Positions 28,941 to 38,011 of a DNA stretch of 64,000 bases are shown here, piece after piece. Made by a program: the position numbers and the translations under genes. The stretch lies in assembly GCA_030148025.1 (NCBI GenBank), contig JASBUG010000030.1, positions 124,001-188,000 on the forward strand, written 5' to 3'. Source of the DNA: Flavobacteriaceae bacterium. Its GTDB lineage: Bacteria > Bacteroidota > Bacteroidia > Flavobacteriales > Flavobacteriaceae. How positions within the stretch are numbered: the first letter of the stretch is position 1; every line of letters begins with the position of its first letter. The notes under the pieces were generated by a model. The model did no database searches, was not told the origin of the DNA, and saw only the letters and a program-made list of their open reading frames with translations.

Positions 28941-28985
28941 AGAAGGATTTTTATTACAATAACGAAAATAATAAAACTTAGTTAA

Positions 28986-29885
28986 TCATAAGTGATCTAT
29001 CTGTATTGCAACTTCCTGAGCTAATTGTGTAGCTGCTGATGGGTGTAAACGAAACCACAGTTCGGGCTCTATAAGTTCTAGTTCACTTAAAGCAATATGC
29101 CCTTGATTGTCATTAAATACATCAACACGAGCGTAAAGAGGTAGCTCGGGACAAGCACGTACAGCATATTCTGCAAAAGCAATTTCGTTTAGTGTTGGTT
29201 GATAGTCTATAACAGAGCCACCAAAATCGTCTTGCACTCTAAAATCACCTTGTTTAGCCTTCTTTAAAACGGCATGTGTGTACTGACCGCCAAAAAGCAT
29301 CATAGATACTTCACCTTTATTTACAATGTCGTATTGAAAAGGTTGTAGCATCATAGCTTCTGTAGCAATAAGTTGCTTGAAAACAGATTCGTATTTTTCA
29401 ATATTATTTGTATTTAACTTATAAGTATGTCTTGCTGTACCCGAAATGCAAGGTTTTAGAACGGTTTCTTTCCAACCTAAAGTGTTGTGTAGTTGTTTTA
29501 AAGTGGTATTGGTACCTTTTTCAATAAAATGTGATTCGGCTATATGCACACCTTTAGCTTTTAGGTCGAGCAAGTAGTGCTTGTCTATATTCCAATAGAT
29601 GGTGTTTCTGGAATTAATAAGTTTCGTTTTAGTGGAGGCGTGTTTTAACCAGGCTTCAAATTCAGAAAACCTATAAAAATAATCCCAAGTACTTCTAAAA
29701 ATAGCTGCTTTAGTAGTAGCCCAGTCAAAATCTGGATCGTCCCATGCTAATCGTAATGTGGTAAGTCCTTCGGCCTCCAAAGCATTTTGTAAAAGACTAT
29801 CTTCTATATAAGCGTTTTGTAGTTGGTTGTGTTCGTTAAATTGTGGTTTGTTAGCCGAGTCTGTAAGTATAACAATATCTACCAA
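28986..29885 (-). CDS. ATP-grasp fold protein (RimK/glutathione-synthetase-like ligase)
   Basis: The 299-residue cytosolic protein fits the ATP-grasp superfamily: a Rossmann-like N-terminal domain (DIVILTDSANK, then IFRSTWDYF), a central lysine-containing segment KETVLKPCISGTARHTYKL (residues about 150-170, ATP clamp), QPFQYDIVNKGEVSMMLFGG (Glu ligand) and the metal site ARVDVFNDN...LELIEPELWF. The closest patterns are those of the YheC/DcsG/RimK-type carboxylate-amine ligases. The substrate is unknown. It stands between the kinases and an unrelated lipid-region gene with its own start. Confidence 0.75.
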   Translation of the reverse strand: MVDIVILTDSANKPQFNEHNQLQNAYIEDSLLQNALEAEGLTTLRLAWDDPDFDWATTKAAIFRSTWDYFYRFSEFEAWLKHASTKTKLINSRNTIYWNIDKHYLLDLKAKGVHIAESHFIEKGTNTTLKQLHNTLGWKETVLKPCISGTARHTYKLNTNNIEKYESVFKQLIATEAMMLQPFQYDIVNKGEVSMMLFGGQYTHAVLKKAKQGDFRVQDDFGGSVIDYQPTLNEIAFAEYAVRACPELPLYARVDVFNDNQGHIALSELELIEPELWFRLHPSAATQLAQEVAIQIDHL

Positions 29886-29914
29886 ACTATAAAGTGTTAG
29901 AAGTTAATATGGAA

Positions 29915-30628
29915 TTATCTGGTGCCTTTAATATTATTTATTTCAAGCCCCATAAAAAGTATCTTGTGTAATGAAGGTAATTGCGCTCCACTTTCGGTAG
30001 TGGTCCAATCTGTCCATGAAGCCTCCAGCCCATTCATAGGTAAAAGGTCTGTCCACATCCTAAAGCTAATTGGTTTTCCTGTAGCATCAAATTGCCATAA
30101 ATAGGAATCGCCTGGTGTTGTACCTCCTAAGGTATAGGTAACTAATAATGCATCATTGCCATCTACCTTTACCAATGAACGTTTTACACCTTCATCAAAT
30201 ACTTTATAGGGCGCCACTAGCCAAAATGAATCATTATTAAAATACTCTAAAGCTGTTTTTACAAGCGTTTCTTTTTGTTCGCCTACAACATTAAAACTAT
30301 GTATTGAGGCTTTGCTGCGTTCTGGGAACTTAAGATGCAAATCGACCTTGTATTCTTTCCAGAAAACGGTACACATATTATTAGCTTTATCCCATTTATA
30401 ATGGTGTTTTCTTTTAAAAGTCCACTCTATGATCTTAGTTTTTTGATAAGCCTCATAATTTAAAGCATCTAACATTTTATGAGCTAGATCATCAGCAGCT
30501 TTTCCTTCAATGCCAACGGGTACATCCTCATGATATTTAAAGTAGATATAACCAAAAAACAGCAGGCTAGGAAGCGTGAAAAAAATAACCACGCCTGCAA
30601 TAATTTTTATAGTTTTCTTTAGCTTCAT
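29915..30628 (-). CDS. Membrane-anchored protein of unknown function
   Basis: The 237-residue protein has a single N-terminal membrane helix (about residues 7-29, IIAGVVIFFTLPSLLFFGYI), then a soluble domain outside the cytoplasm with many tryptophans (KIIEWTFKRKHHYKW, TDWTTTESGAQLPSL). No known motif was recognised. It ends just before the alkylation-repair gene's partner region with a 3-bp gap, so it is probably part of a minus-strand run from 33010 to 29915. Confidence 0.55.
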   Translation of the reverse strand: MKLKKTIKIIAGVVIFFTLPSLLFFGYIYFKYHEDVPVGIEGKAADDLAHKMLDALNYEAYQKTKIIEWTFKRKHHYKWDKANNMCTVFWKEYKVDLHLKFPERSKASIHSFNVVGEQKETLVKTALEYFNNDSFWLVAPYKVFDEGVKRSLVKVDGNDALLVTYTLGGTTPGDSYLWQFDATGKPISFRMWTDLLPMNGLEASWTDWTTTESGAQLPSLHKILFMGLEINNIKGTR

Positions 30629-30631
30629 AGG

Positions 30632-31300
30632 TTATATGAGATTCCTAATAGCCTCTTTTTGACTTAGGGGTTTAAGATGTGTTGAATTTACGAAATTTAA
30701 AACGGATTGAGGGTTTGTTTTTCCATATTCTCTAAGTGCCCATCCTATAGCTTTTTGCAAAAAGAATTCATTTGAATCTTTAAAAAGCACACATTGCTTA
30801 AACAATAAATTTTCATTTGTATTGTCTTTATAGCCTAATTGAAAGATAATGGTACTTCTATTTAACCATATATTTTGTGATTTAGAGAATTTCGATATTG
30901 TTGGTTTTATGTTATTAGGATATAATAATAAATAGCCTCCTAAGATTTGTTTAGCAATAAAATCGACCGTATCCCACCAAGAATTATTGCTTATAAGTTT
31001 TTCGATTAAATCAATATCGGTTTCAAGATATTTTTTTCTAAGTTGTTTTTCAAAAATCTCTATAGCACATAAATGCAGCTCTCGTTGAGGTAGTTTATAA
31101 AGTTCTAAAGCTAAGTTTCTAACAGTATTGCTAAGTTCTTCTTTGTTATTTGCTGATACTTCCTTTAGAATGTCACGACGTTCTTTGGTCTTAACACCAT
31201 AAAACGGAAAAATGCCTCTCATATATTTATGCATATGAAAGGCATTTTCACTGTTTGAAAATTTATGTAATTGGCTTGTTAGTTCGTCTATAAAAGCCAT
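30632..31300 (-). CDS. DNA alkylation repair enzyme (AlkD-like HEAT-repeat glycosylase)
   Basis: The 222-residue all-helical protein matches the AlkD family: MRGIFPFYGVKTKERRDIL near residue 26, YKLPQRELHLCAIEIFEK near residue 70, WWDTVDFIAKQILGGYLL (containing the WD pair important for damaged-base binding) near residue 108, and AIGWALREYGKTNP with the conserved Arg/Glu near residue 190. It excises alkylated bases such as 7-methylguanine or 3-methyladenine. It lies 6 bp upstream of the unknown membrane protein gene and 6 bp downstream of the gamma-glutamyltransferase gene, so co-transcription is likely. Confidence 0.88.
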   Translation of the reverse strand: MAFIDELTSQLHKFSNSENAFHMHKYMRGIFPFYGVKTKERRDILKEVSANNKEELSNTVRNLALELYKLPQRELHLCAIEIFEKQLRKKYLETDIDLIEKLISNNSWWDTVDFIAKQILGGYLLLYPNNIKPTISKFSKSQNIWLNRSTIIFQLGYKDNTNENLLFKQCVLFKDSNEFFLQKAIGWALREYGKTNPQSVLNFVNSTHLKPLSQKEAIRNLI

Positions 31301-31306
31301 AATTTA

Positions 31307-33010
31307 TTAATATCCTATAGCAGTATCGTCACCACGTTTGTCTGCTCCACCTTCTAGTTTTCCGTTATCTAATACTAATATTCCATCTACTTTCCCAATA
31401 ACTGGAGCACGATCTTCATTGATCTGATAACCTAGTTGTTGTAAACTATCTAAAGTTGCTCTTTCGAATGAATTAGGCTCGAACAAAATGACATCTGGTA
31501 ACCATTGATGATGGAAACGAGGTGCATTTACTGCTTGTTGCATGGTCATATTGTACTCATGAACGTTTAATACTGTTTGTAATACGGATGTTATAATTGT
31601 TGAACCTCCAGGAGTACCAACGCTCATAAGTAGTTTGCCGTCTTTTTCAACAATAGTTGGCGTCATTGAGCTTAGCATACGTTTTTCTGGAGCGATACTA
31701 TTAGCTTCAGCTCCAATTAGTCCGAACATATTAGGAACACCTGGTTTGCTGCTAAAGTCGTCCATTTCGTTATTTAGGAAGAATCCAAGATCTGAGCAAT
31801 ATAATTTCGATCCGTAAGTAGCATTAATAGTTGTAGTTACAGCAATGGCATTACCAAATTTATCAACGATAGAGTAGTGCGTGGTTTCGTTACTTTCTAC
31901 CACTTGTACTTTTCCGTGCGATACATCACTAGATTTAGTAGCTTTTTCAAAACTAAAAGAAGACATGCGATCTTTTAAATAATCGTCAGCTATCAAATCA
32001 TCACCTGGAACATTTACAAAATCTGGATCACCTAAATAGTAACTTCTATCTGCATACGCACGACGTTCAGCTTCAGTAATTACCTGAATTGATTTAAGTG
32101 TATTATGTCCATATTCATGCAGATCGTATGGCTCTACCATCTTCATAATTTGCGCTAGACAAATTCCACCACTTGAAGGTGGCGACATAGAGATAATTTT
32201 TAATCCGTCATACTCGAAAGTTACAGGTGTACGCCATTTAGCTTCGTATTTAGCGAGATCTTCTTCGGTCATAATTCCGCCATTATCCTGCATAAACTTT
32301 ACTAAACGTTTTGCAGTTTCACCTTTATAGAACTCATCACGACCATTTTCCATAATACGTTGCATCGTTTCAGCAAGCGCAGGATATTTTATAGTATCAT
32401 TTTCTTTCCAGTTTTTCATAAAAAGAATAGAGTCTTTATTTGCCTTAGCGAAAGGTTCTTGAAAACGTTTAAGGCGTGCTTCTTGCTTTTTAGTGACAAC
32501 AACACCTTTTCTAGCAAGCGCAACAACTGGTTCTAAAATTTCTTTTATAGGAAGTGTTCCAAATTTTTCATGTACTGCAAATACACCAGCTACAGTACCA
32601 GGAATACCAACTGCCATAGCGCCAAGTGTACTTTTTCCAGGAATCACATTTCCTTCTTCATCAAGGTACATATCTTTAGTAGCAGCTAAAGGTGCTTTTT
32701 CTCTGTAGTCTATACCGCCAATGTTTCCATCTTTATCGCGATAAACCATAAATCCGCCACCACCAATATTACCAGCACTAGGATATGCTACAGCTAGAGC
32801 AAGTTCGGTAGCCATCATAGCATCAAAGGCATTTCCGCCTTTTTTTAGTATTTCGGTTCCAATTTTTGAGGCTTCAGCTCTTGCAGAAACGACCATTGCA
32901 TTATCTACAATTAGCCCTCGTTTAGATTCGTCTACTTTTGGTTTAGTTGGAGCTTGTTTGCAAGCGCTAAAACTTGCTATAAATAATAGGAGAATTAGTG
33001 TTTTTTTCAT
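31307..33010 (-). CDS. ggt: Gamma-glutamyltransferase
   Basis: The 567-residue lipoprotein-type precursor (lipobox FSAC, Cys17) has family landmarks in order: GNIGGGGFMVYR and ExxP-type substrate contacts in the large subunit, then the self-processing site TTHYSIVDKFGNAIAVTTTI around residue 375, where the first Thr becomes the nucleophile of the small subunit, and later MLSSMTPTIV and GTPGGSTIITSVLQTV. It hydrolyses or transfers the gamma-glutamyl group of glutathione and related peptides, here probably in the periplasm. It heads a tight three-gene minus run with the AlkD-like and membrane protein genes. Confidence 0.95.
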   Translation of the reverse strand: MKKTLILLLFIASFSACKQAPTKPKVDESKRGLIVDNAMVVSARAEASKIGTEILKKGGNAFDAMMATELALAVAYPSAGNIGGGGFMVYRDKDGNIGGIDYREKAPLAATKDMYLDEEGNVIPGKSTLGAMAVGIPGTVAGVFAVHEKFGTLPIKEILEPVVALARKGVVVTKKQEARLKRFQEPFAKANKDSILFMKNWKENDTIKYPALAETMQRIMENGRDEFYKGETAKRLVKFMQDNGGIMTEEDLAKYEAKWRTPVTFEYDGLKIISMSPPSSGGICLAQIMKMVEPYDLHEYGHNTLKSIQVITEAERRAYADRSYYLGDPDFVNVPGDDLIADDYLKDRMSSFSFEKATKSSDVSHGKVQVVESNETTHYSIVDKFGNAIAVTTTINATYGSKLYCSDLGFFLNNEMDDFSSKPGVPNMFGLIGAEANSIAPEKRMLSSMTPTIVEKDGKLLMSVGTPGGSTIITSVLQTVLNVHEYNMTMQQAVNAPRFHHQWLPDVILFEPNSFERATLDSLQQLGYQINEDRAPVIGKVDGILVLDNGKLEGGADKRGDDTAIGY

Positions 33011-33023
33011 TTGTTGTGGTTGG

Positions 33024-33626
33024 TTATAATTTATCCTGTGAAGATAAGGTTTTTAGTTTTTCTTTTGCAAATTCCATGAGCTCTTTAAAGAAAGATGTGA
33101 ATTCGGTTTCAAACTCATCATAAAACTCTTCTAACTCATTGATTGCCTGATTCATTTTAGAACGATTATTCGTGCGTCTGTTCATCCCTACAAGTACTTT
33201 AGCAATGCCTTCGATAGATGCATAACTAACTAGCCAGTTGCCTGCGATCATATATGGCGCCATTTGTTGCGTGCGCTCTGGTAATATATCGAAGTGTTCT
33301 TTTAAAGTATCATAGAAGTTTTGAGCATAGTCTTCAAGAGGTGTTTCGCAGTATTTGTCCCAATTTTTAGCTAAAAAATGATCGTAAAGTATATCGACGA
33401 TTACACCAGAATAATGTCTGTAATTTTTATGAAGCTTTTTTGTGCTTTTTCTTACCGTTGGGTGTGCATCAGTAAAAGTATCGATCTCCCGATGCAGCAA
33501 AATACCTATTTGAAGTTCTCTTCTGTATTTTCGATAATTTTTTCCCTTAATACCATCGGCCATAAAGTTGCCAATAGTTATGAGTTCGTTATCACCAGAA
33601 AGAAGAATGTGAGCTAAAAAATTCAT
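33024..33626 (-). CDS. Acyl carrier protein phosphodiesterase-like (AcpH/HD-like) protein
   Basis: The 200-residue protein has the AcpH family pattern MNFLAHILLS, IGNFMADGIKG, LLHREIDTFTDAHP and VDILYDHFLAKNW, which supplies the His/Asp metal ligands. AcpH removes 4'-phosphopantetheine from acyl carrier protein. In Bacteroidota the family is widespread and the in vivo role unproven. It is 13 bp upstream of the gamma-glutamyltransferase gene, in the same direction. Confidence 0.85.
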   Translation of the reverse strand: MNFLAHILLSGDNELITIGNFMADGIKGKNYRKYRRELQIGILLHREIDTFTDAHPTVRKSTKKLHKNYRHYSGVIVDILYDHFLAKNWDKYCETPLEDYAQNFYDTLKEHFDILPERTQQMAPYMIAGNWLVSYASIEGIAKVLVGMNRRTNNRSKMNQAINELEEFYDEFETEFTSFFKELMEFAKEKLKTLSSQDKL

Positions 33627-33672
33627 TAATCGAATTTACAAATTGATAACGAAGAATACCATATTGAAATAG

Positions 33673-33680
33673 TATATTTG
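33673..33680 (+). promoter_or_regulatory. Possible Bacteroidota -7 box for the phosphohexomutase gene
   Basis: TATATTTG fits the TAnnTTTG -7 consensus and ends 21 bp before the start codon. No TTG -33 element is found at the usual 19-21 bp spacing, so this is a weak call. Confidence 0.35.
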
Positions 33681-33701
33681 TTCAAAATTTTAATTTAGGA
33701 T

Positions 33702-35090
33702 ATGACATTAATTAAATCTATTTCAGGAATACGAGGAACCATTGGAGGTAATGTTGGGGATAATTTAACACCAATTGATGCAGTAAAATTTGCATCTGCC
33801 TATGGTATGTGGATCAAGCAACAACGTAATAAAGAGAACTATAGAGTAGTGGTTGGTCGTGACGCGCGTATTTCTGGAGAGATGATTCAAAGCCTAGTAA
33901 TGAATACTTTGGTTGGTATGGGAATTCATGTCATAGATCTTGGGTTGTCAACAACACCAACTGTTGAGGTAGCTGTACCAATGGAGCATGCCGATGGAGG
34001 CATTATTTTAACGGCAAGTCACAATCCTAAGCAATGGAATGCTTTAAAGCTATTGAATCATAAAGGTGAGTTTTTAAGTGGCGCTGATGGACAACAAATT
34101 TTAGAATTAGCAGAAGGTGAAAAAATAGCATTTAGCGAGGTTGATGATCTAGGAAAAATCACTGTGAATGATGCTTATATCGACATGCATATTGATGAGG
34201 TTTTAAATTTACCTTTGGTAAATACAAAAGCTATAGAAAAAGAAAAATTTAAAGTAGTTGTAGATGGTGTGAATTCTACAGGAGGTATTGCTATTCCTAG
34301 ATTATTAGATAGATTAGGTGTGCATACTGTTAAGCTGTATTGTGAGCCAAATGGGCATTTCCCACATAATCCTGAGCCTTTAAAAGAACATTTAACAGAC
34401 CTGTCTGAAAAGGTTATTAATGAGCACGCCGATTTTGGTATTGTGGTTGACCCTGATGTAGATAGATTAGCCTTTATGTGTGAGGATGGTGAGATGTTTG
34501 GTGAAGAGTATACTTTGGTTGCTTGTGCAGATTATGTGTTAGCAAATACACCTGGAAATACCGTGAGTAATATGAGTTCAACTAGAGCGTTAAGAGATAT
34601 TACCGAAAAATATGGACAAAATTATGAAGCTAGCGCAGTTGGTGAGGTAAATGTAGTCGAATTGATGAAAAAAAATAATGCCATAATTGGTGGCGAAGGA
34701 AATGGCGGTATTATATACCCTGAGTTACATTATGGTAGAGATGCCTTGGTAGGTGTTGCATTGTTTTTAAGCTTGTTAGCAGATAAAAAGATGCGAGTGA
34801 GTGAGCTTAGAAAAAGCTACCCATCATATTCTATGAGTAAAAATAAAATTCAACTTACACCACAGTTGGATGTCGATGCGATTTTAAAAGCTATGGAAGA
34901 GCGTTATAGTAATGAGAATATTACTACTATTGATGGTGTTAAGATTGATTTTGCTGAAAACTGGGTGCATTTGCGTAAAAGTAATACAGAACCGATCATT
35001 CGTATTTATATAGAAGCAAAATCACAGCATGAAGCAGACAATTTAGCTGAAAAGATCATGAGTGAAATAAAAGAAATTGCAGGTATTTAA
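33702..35090 (+). CDS. glmM: Phosphoglucosamine mutase-like alpha-D-phosphohexomutase
   Basis: The 462-residue protein has the four phosphohexomutase signatures: SGIRGTIGG at the start, the phosphoserine loop LTASHNPKQWNALK near residue 100, the magnesium loop VVDPDVDRLAF near residue 246, and the sugar-binding GEGNGGIIYP near residue 330; the C-terminus has RKSNTEPIIRIY. It interconverts glucosamine-6-P and glucosamine-1-P for peptidoglycan and LPS precursors, or mannose or glucose phosphates. The glmM name is the one used for this flavobacterial type, but substrate choice is not proven by sequence. The stop lies 3 bp from the convergent acyltransferase stop. Confidence 0.88.
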   Translation: MTLIKSISGIRGTIGGNVGDNLTPIDAVKFASAYGMWIKQQRNKENYRVVVGRDARISGEMIQSLVMNTLVGMGIHVIDLGLSTTPTVEVAVPMEHADGGIILTASHNPKQWNALKLLNHKGEFLSGADGQQILELAEGEKIAFSEVDDLGKITVNDAYIDMHIDEVLNLPLVNTKAIEKEKFKVVVDGVNSTGGIAIPRLLDRLGVHTVKLYCEPNGHFPHNPEPLKEHLTDLSEKVINEHADFGIVVDPDVDRLAFMCEDGEMFGEEYTLVACADYVLANTPGNTVSNMSSTRALRDITEKYGQNYEASAVGEVNVVELMKKNNAIIGGEGNGGIIYPELHYGRDALVGVALFLSLLADKKMRVSELRKSYPSYSMSKNKIQLTPQLDVDAILKAMEERYSNENITTIDGVKIDFAENWVHLRKSNTEPIIRIYIEAKSQHEADNLAEKIMSEIKEIAGI

Positions 35091-35093
35091 AGC

Positions 35094-35984
35094 TTAAGCC
35101 TTAGTGTTTTTATTGCGATGTTTCCATCGTTTATGAGTCCATAAATAATACTCTGGTGCTGCTTTAATTTGATTTTCTAAAAGCTTGGTGAATCTATCAG
35201 TAATCTCATAGTCATTATAATCATTAGCATTATCTGCTAATGAGATAAACTCAGCTTCATAATAGCCACGTTTTACCTTATCAATTTTAAGATAGCTAAC
35301 GGCAAAATCCATTTTTTTCGCCAACATTTCGGCAGCGGTATAACAAGGAACATGGATACCCATAAAAGAGGTCCAGTGATATGTTTTTTTAAGTTTTGGA
35401 GATTGATCGCTCAAGAATGCGATCATAAACTTTTCATTGTTTTCTTTTAATTTATTGATTCTTGAAATAGATTCTTTGGTATGAATAAGTCCTGTGTTGT
35501 ATTTTGAACGAATACGTCTAACAAGTCTATCGAAATATTTGTTTTTAATTTTTTTATAAATGCCGTACCCTTTAAAATTTATATGGTTTTCAACAACGTA
35601 TGACCATTCATAGCTGGCATAATGCCCATACATTATTATAACGCTCTTATTTTGCTTTTCTAGTCTTTTAAGTTCTTCAGGGTTTTTAATGATAAAACGT
35701 TTATTAAGCTCTTTTTTAGAGATAGAAATAGATTTTACCATTTCTAAAAACATATCTACCATATGTTTATAAAACTTCTTTTCTATAGTTTTTAATTCCG
35801 ATATAGGCTTTTCAGGAAAAACCAATTTTAAATTTTGTGAGACTACTTTTTTTCGATAACCAATTATGTGATAGATTAAAACATAAACACCGTTTGAAAA
35901 CCAATAAAATACTTTAAAAGGTAAAATGGAAATCAGTAATAGAAAGGGATAAATTAATATGTAGGCTAGTAGTTGCAAATACAA
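35094..35984 (-). CDS. LpxL/HtrB-like lipid A acyltransferase
   Basis: The 296-residue protein has an N-terminal membrane segment (residues 3-25) and the acyltransferase motif YGHYASYEW near residue 118 (HxxxxE in place of HxxxxD, accepted in the LpxL family), then SDQSPK near residue 195 and FMGIHVPCYTAAE. It transfers a secondary acyl chain to lipid A or a related aminolipid at the inner face of the inner membrane. It is divergent from the rhomboid gene; their start regions are 48 bp apart and must share a promoter region. Confidence 0.88.
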   Translation of the reverse strand: MYLQLLAYILIYPFLLLISILPFKVFYWFSNGVYVLIYHIIGYRKKVVSQNLKLVFPEKPISELKTIEKKFYKHMVDMFLEMVKSISISKKELNKRFIIKNPEELKRLEKQNKSVIIMYGHYASYEWSYVVENHINFKGYGIYKKIKNKYFDRLVRRIRSKYNTGLIHTKESISRINKLKENNEKFMIAFLSDQSPKLKKTYHWTSFMGIHVPCYTAAEMLAKKMDFAVSYLKIDKVKRGYYEAEFISLADNANDYNDYEITDRFTKLLENQIKAAPEYYLWTHKRWKHRNKNTKA

Positions 35985-36032
35985 TTTCTTTTGGCAAATA
36001 TATGCTATATTTGGCTTTTACGTTTACACTTT

Positions 36033-36683
36033 ATGGGGAAATTAGATTTTATTACAATTGCTATTATTGGAGCTAATATAGTATTTAGCTTAAAAGGCTT
36101 TAATGATTTTTCTTTTTTTGAAAAGCATAAGTTTAATATAGGAGGAATACGAAGAGGCGAACAGTCAAGAATGCTGAGTGCTGGCTTTCTACATGTAGAC
36201 GAAATGCATTTGTTTTTTAATATGTTTACCCTGTATTTTTTTGCTCACCAAGTCATCATGCATTTAGGAACTGTTAATTTTCTAATAGTTTATTTTGGGA
36301 GTTTGCTAGTTGGTAACTTACTGTCATTCTATTTTCATAAAGATGAATATCATTATAGTGCGGTTGGAGCTAGTGGAGCTGTTACAGGTGTGTTGTATGC
36401 TGCTATTTTACTTAATCCAGATATGAACTTAATGCTGTTCTTTATTCCAATTCCAATTCCTGGATATGTTTTCGGTATTGGGTACTTGTTATACTCTATT
36501 TATGGAATGAAGAATCGTGTTGGTAATATTGGTCACGATGCCCACTTTGGAGGAGCTATAGGTGGCTATGTTATAACACTTATTTTGGCCTCATGGTTGT
36601 TTACTGAAAACACCTTTTTAGTTATTCTACTTGCAATCCCAATTGTGTTACTTTATGTAATGCGTAAAACAGGACATATTTAA
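36033..36683 (+). CDS. Rhomboid-family intramembrane serine protease
   Basis: The 216-residue integral membrane protein has six hydrophobic segments and the catalytic serine in VGASGAVTGVLYA near residue 112 (GxSG), paired with the histidine in GHDAHFGGAIGG near residue 169; HxxF(N) in HLFFNMFTLYFF is the first conserved element. It cleaves membrane-spanning substrates. I start at the ATG at 36033, since a TTG start at 35973 would run into the divergent acyltransferase gene. A shared terminator follows. Confidence 0.9.
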   Translation: MGKLDFITIAIIGANIVFSLKGFNDFSFFEKHKFNIGGIRRGEQSRMLSAGFLHVDEMHLFFNMFTLYFFAHQVIMHLGTVNFLIVYFGSLLVGNLLSFYFHKDEYHYSAVGASGAVTGVLYAAILLNPDMNLMLFFIPIPIPGYVFGIGYLLYSIYGMKNRVGNIGHDAHFGGAIGGYVITLILASWLFTENTFLVILLAIPIVLLYVMRKTGHI

Positions 36684-36685
36684 AA

Positions 36686-36718
36686 AAAAAAGAGCCTCTA
36701 TGTCAGAGGCTCTTTTTT
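36686..36718. terminator. Bidirectional terminator between rhomboid and TlpA-like genes
   Basis: AAAAGAGCCTCT-ATGTC-AGAGGCTCTTTT forms a strong stem with A-runs to the left and T-runs to the right, directly between two convergent stop codons. It can stop transcription from both sides and slightly overlaps the TlpA-like gene end. Confidence 0.85.
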
Positions 36719-37874
36719 AATCTAGCATTTTTGCAATTTGTCGTTCTAAGGCATCACCTCGTAATTTTTTTGCAACAATTTTTCCGTCTTCGTCCAATAT
36801 AAAAGTTGCTGGAATAGCATTTATATTATAGAGCCTCGCAACAGGATCGTTAAAATATTTTAAGTTAGATACATGATGCCAAGTTAGTTTATCGTCTTCA
36901 ATAGCCTGTAACCATAATGCCTTCGGATCTTTTTGACGTCTTGTACCATCTAAAGACACACTAATAATTTCTAAGCCTTTATCATGATATTTGTTGTATA
37001 CTTTAACAACATTAGGATTTTCACGTCTGCAAGGGCCACACCATGAGGCCCAAAAGTCTATAATCGTTGCTTTTCCTTTAATATCTTTTAAAGATAACAT
37101 TTTACCCTCTGGAGTAGGTGCAGAAAAATTAGGAGCTACTTTACCAATGTCGAGTTTGTTTTGCGATTCTTTTAAGTTTATAAAGGCGCTTATTTTTTGA
37201 CCTATTAGTTTATTTGCAGGGTTTCTGTTAATCACCTTTTCTAAGGTTTTGAGGTTTTCTTTAAACTTACTTATATTTTGTTTAGACCCTATAGTTTGGC
37301 TTTCTAAAATAAGTAAAGAAGCATCAGCATCAGGATGTTCCTCGATAAATGTATGTGCATATTCATTTAATTTACGTCCTAACTCTTGATCTTTACTTTT
37401 AAATTTTTCAAAGGCAGCACGATCTCCTGCTTTTCTAGCTTCAATGGCTTTATTTCTCATTGCTTCTTTTTCTTTAGCTCTTTTTAGATAAGAAGCTTTA
37501 AATAGATCGTAGGTTTTATTATTATCAGATCCAATAATATTTGACGAGAAAATACTGTCTTTATTTATCTCAATTGTAGTTCGACCAGATTCAAGAACAA
37601 AAGGAAGGCTTCCATTAACACTATTTATAGAAAGCACTTTTATTCCAGGTGTATTTAATTTTCCTGAAAACGTAAATGTTTCATTCATTACAATAGCAGT
37701 ATCCAAAACAAACTCTTTGTTAGACCCTTCAACAACTTTAATGTACGCTCTTAATCCATTTACAACACCTTTTGCCGTTCCTGTAATTTCATAAGTATTA
37801 GGAGGTAGTTTATCCTGTGTATTACAAGAAGTAATCAATAAAAGTAAACATAGAGATAGAATTAAATTCTTCAT
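36717..37874 (-). CDS. TlpA-like thioredoxin with DUF4369 domain (lipoprotein)
   Basis: The 385-residue lipoprotein (lipobox LLITSC, Cys17) has an N-terminal DUF4369-type beta domain (residues 25-130), a helical linker and a C-terminal thioredoxin/AhpC-TSA domain (from about residue 245) with the active site FWASWCGPCRREN. It should reduce disulfides or peroxides in the periplasm or on the outer membrane's inner leaflet. The domain order is typical for Bacteroidota. It is monocistronic, with the shared terminator just downstream. Confidence 0.92.
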   Translation of the reverse strand: MKNLILSLCLLLLITSCNTQDKLPPNTYEITGTAKGVVNGLRAYIKVVEGSNKEFVLDTAIVMNETFTFSGKLNTPGIKVLSINSVNGSLPFVLESGRTTIEINKDSIFSSNIIGSDNNKTYDLFKASYLKRAKEKEAMRNKAIEARKAGDRAAFEKFKSKDQELGRKLNEYAHTFIEEHPDADASLLILESQTIGSKQNISKFKENLKTLEKVINRNPANKLIGQKISAFINLKESQNKLDIGKVAPNFSAPTPEGKMLSLKDIKGKATIIDFWASWCGPCRRENPNVVKVYNKYHDKGLEIISVSLDGTRRQKDPKALWLQAIEDDKLTWHHVSNLKYFNDPVARLYNINAIPATFILDEDGKIVAKKLRGDALERQIAKMLD

Positions 37875-37966
37875 GACATAGTATTTTGATGTAAATATAA
37901 GAGGAAATATGATTTTAATAAGTTTTTATTGATTGTAGGTTATTATATTTCATAGAGAATCTCGTT

Positions 37967-37994
37967 TTGTACCACGCCAATTTCACTATTTTTG
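37967..37994 (+). promoter_or_regulatory. Predicted promoter of mnmE
   Basis: A TTG -33 element (37967-37969) is followed after 17 bp by TATTTTTG (37987-37994), fitting the Bacteroidota TAnnTTTG -7 box. The start codon lies 17 bp further on. Spacing is slightly short compared with the usual 19 bp. Confidence 0.6.
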
Positions 37995-38011
37995 TAGAAA
38001 ATAGTGAAATA

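Larger units (their letters stand above)
24479..28975. repeat. Tandem duplication of a 2.25-kb kinase unit
   Basis: Unit 1 runs from 24479 to about 26735 and unit 2 from 26736 to about 28975. Each begins with the 3' end of the gene at 24065, then a full kinase gene, and ends with the conserved leader AGAAGGATTTTTA...CAATAACGAAAATA upstream of the kinase start. Identity is high at both ends and low in the middle. Confidence 0.85.
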
